Positions 63,413 to 64,000 of a stretch of DNA of 64,000 nt are shown here, piece by piece. The DNA is taken from the NCBI RefSeq assembly GCF_004349355.1, contig NZ_SMFK01000009.1, positions 1 to 64,000 of the forward strand, in the 5' to 3' direction. Source of the stretch: Flavobacterium cellulosilyticum (GTDB taxonomy: Bacteria; Bacteroidota; Bacteroidia; Flavobacteriales; Flavobacteriaceae). Positions within the stretch are counted from its first letter, which is position 1, and the number at the start of each line of letters is the position of its first letter. Made by a program: the position numbers and the translations under genes. The notes under the pieces were generated by a model, which saw nothing but the letters and a program-made list of their open reading frames with translations, did no database searches and was not told the origin of the DNA.

Positions 63413-64000
63413 TTATTTCACTATCACTTTTTTAGTAGTTGCTCCATTTTCAGTTTGTACTTTTACAATATAAATTCCAGAAGATTGATTCGATAAGTCT
63501 ACAGAATTTGTATGACTAGCTGATACTACTTGTTTTCCATTAGAATCAATAACCGAAATCAATTTTACAGCAGAAGGACTATTAACATTGATTTTACCAC
63601 TAGTTGGGTTTGGAGAAACTGAAATAGTATTGTCTAAAGTATTAGCATCAAGTCCTAGATTAGCTTCGGCAGTAACATTTGTCATTGCTGGTACCGCTAC
63701 AATGGGTGGAGTAGCTGTCGCATCTCCTGCAATAGCAGGTACTACGGTAACAACGATATGTTTGCCAACTCCAGGAATAATTTTACCCGCAGTAACATAA
63801 CCGTCTACAAATGCTTTTTGATCATTAGTAAAAACTAAAGTTCCTCCGTTAATTGTCATAGAACCCGTACCAGTACGTGTAGGCTGTTCTTGAATTGCTA
63901 ATGCTGCGACACCTAGTTTTGAAGAACTTGTTTTTAAGATACCTCCATTAAGATTCACAGTTCCAACGGCATAATAGCCTCCAATAATTATTGCACCACC
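63413..64000 (-). CDS. T9SS-type secreted protein, C-terminal part only
   Basis: The frame runs open off the right edge; about the last 195 residues are visible and there is no true start inside the window. The left-hand part is a Gly/Asn-rich beta-repeat region (GGAIIIGGYYAVGTVNLNGG; MTINGGTLVFTNDQ; GYVTAGKIIPGVGK) that resembles the N-terminal domain of the PL4 at 30189-33134. The C-terminus is a type A Por-secretion sorting domain (VSPNPTSGKINVN ... SGIYIVKVQTENG). It is probably another secreted pectinase or binding protein of the same locus, but its catalytic part is not in the window. Confidence 0.88.
   Translation of the reverse strand, partial: GGAIIIGGYYAVGTVNLNGGILKTSSSKLGVAALAIQEQPTRTGTGSMTINGGTLVFTNDQKAFVDGYVTAGKIIPGVGKHIVVTVVPAIAGDATATPPIVAVPAMTNVTAEANLGLDANTLDNTISVSPNPTSGKINVNSPSAVKLISVIDSNGKQVVSASHTNSVDLSNQSSGIYIVKVQTENGATTKKVIVK

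Noticed and set aside
1..64000. tRNA or rRNA genes
   Set aside because: No cloverleaf-like or rRNA-like GC-rich stretch was noticed in any intergenic region.

Overview
The window is a 64 kb stretch of a large pectin-degradation locus from an AT-rich Bacteroidetes genome, most likely a Flavobacterium-like member of Flavobacteriia. The evidence is four proteins with Por/type IX secretion (T9SS) C-terminal sorting domains, lipoprotein and signal peptides of flavobacterial style, promoters with the Bacteroidetes -7 box (TAnnTTTG), and families typical of polysaccharide utilisation loci (PL9, PL11, PL4, PL22, GH105, GH28, GH43, GH2, GH35, GH115, CE12-like SGNH esterases, DUF1080, DUF4450, DUF4861, DUF6807). 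Almost every complete gene encodes an exported protein; the exception is the cytoplasmic L-rhamnose mutarotase. No SusC/SusD pair, transporter or hybrid two-component regulator lies in the window, so uptake and sensing genes must be elsewhere.

Layout, left to right. (1) 1-311: 3' end of a LacI/GntR-type regulator. (2) 5164 down to 360, minus strand: two-domain DUF1080, TAT-exported Gfo/Idh/MocA oxidoreductase, DUF6807, double cupin. (3) 13147 down to 5256, minus strand: DUF4450 protein, GH65/95-like protein, PL11 rhamnogalacturonan lyase. (4) 13381-25512, plus strand: CE12 esterase, GH2, double CE12 esterase, two PL9 lyases, GH115. (5) 25513-30188: a rearranged segment. A direct repeat of about 490 bp (GH115 3' end, promoter, PL4 5' tip) flanks about 4 kb holding a T9SS-type SGNH protein, an IS110 transposase relic and an SGNH pseudogene. 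(6) 30189-33134: PL4 lyase. (7) 34633 down to 33305: GH28. (8) 34961-42020: GH43-like, GH2, GH35. (9) 54227 down to 42100: GH28, CBM9-PKD protein, DUF4861, GH105, PL22-like lyase, two GH43-type proteins, GH2. (10) 63183 down to 54381: sialate-O-acetylesterase-type protein, GH28, GH43, GH43-like, rhamnose mutarotase, GH2. (11) 64000 down to 63413: 3' end of another T9SS protein.

Together these describe stepwise removal of rhamnogalacturonan I. Esterases deacetylate the backbone, PL9/PL11/PL4 lyases cut it, and GH28, GH105 and PL22-like enzymes process the oligouronides. GH2, GH35, GH43 and GH115 trim galactan, arabinan and glucuronate-bearing side chains, and the mutarotase readies released L-rhamnose.

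The strongest new observation is regulatory. Eight transcription units, plus one duplicated copy, are preceded by the same element: two ACAGGA-like half sites 10 bp apart (9 bp in one case), then exactly 19 bp after the second half site (GGAtAg or GGAtAc) a Bacteroidetes -7 box. The sites account for every operon in the window whose upstream region is visible, so the window appears to be one regulon under one unidentified activator.
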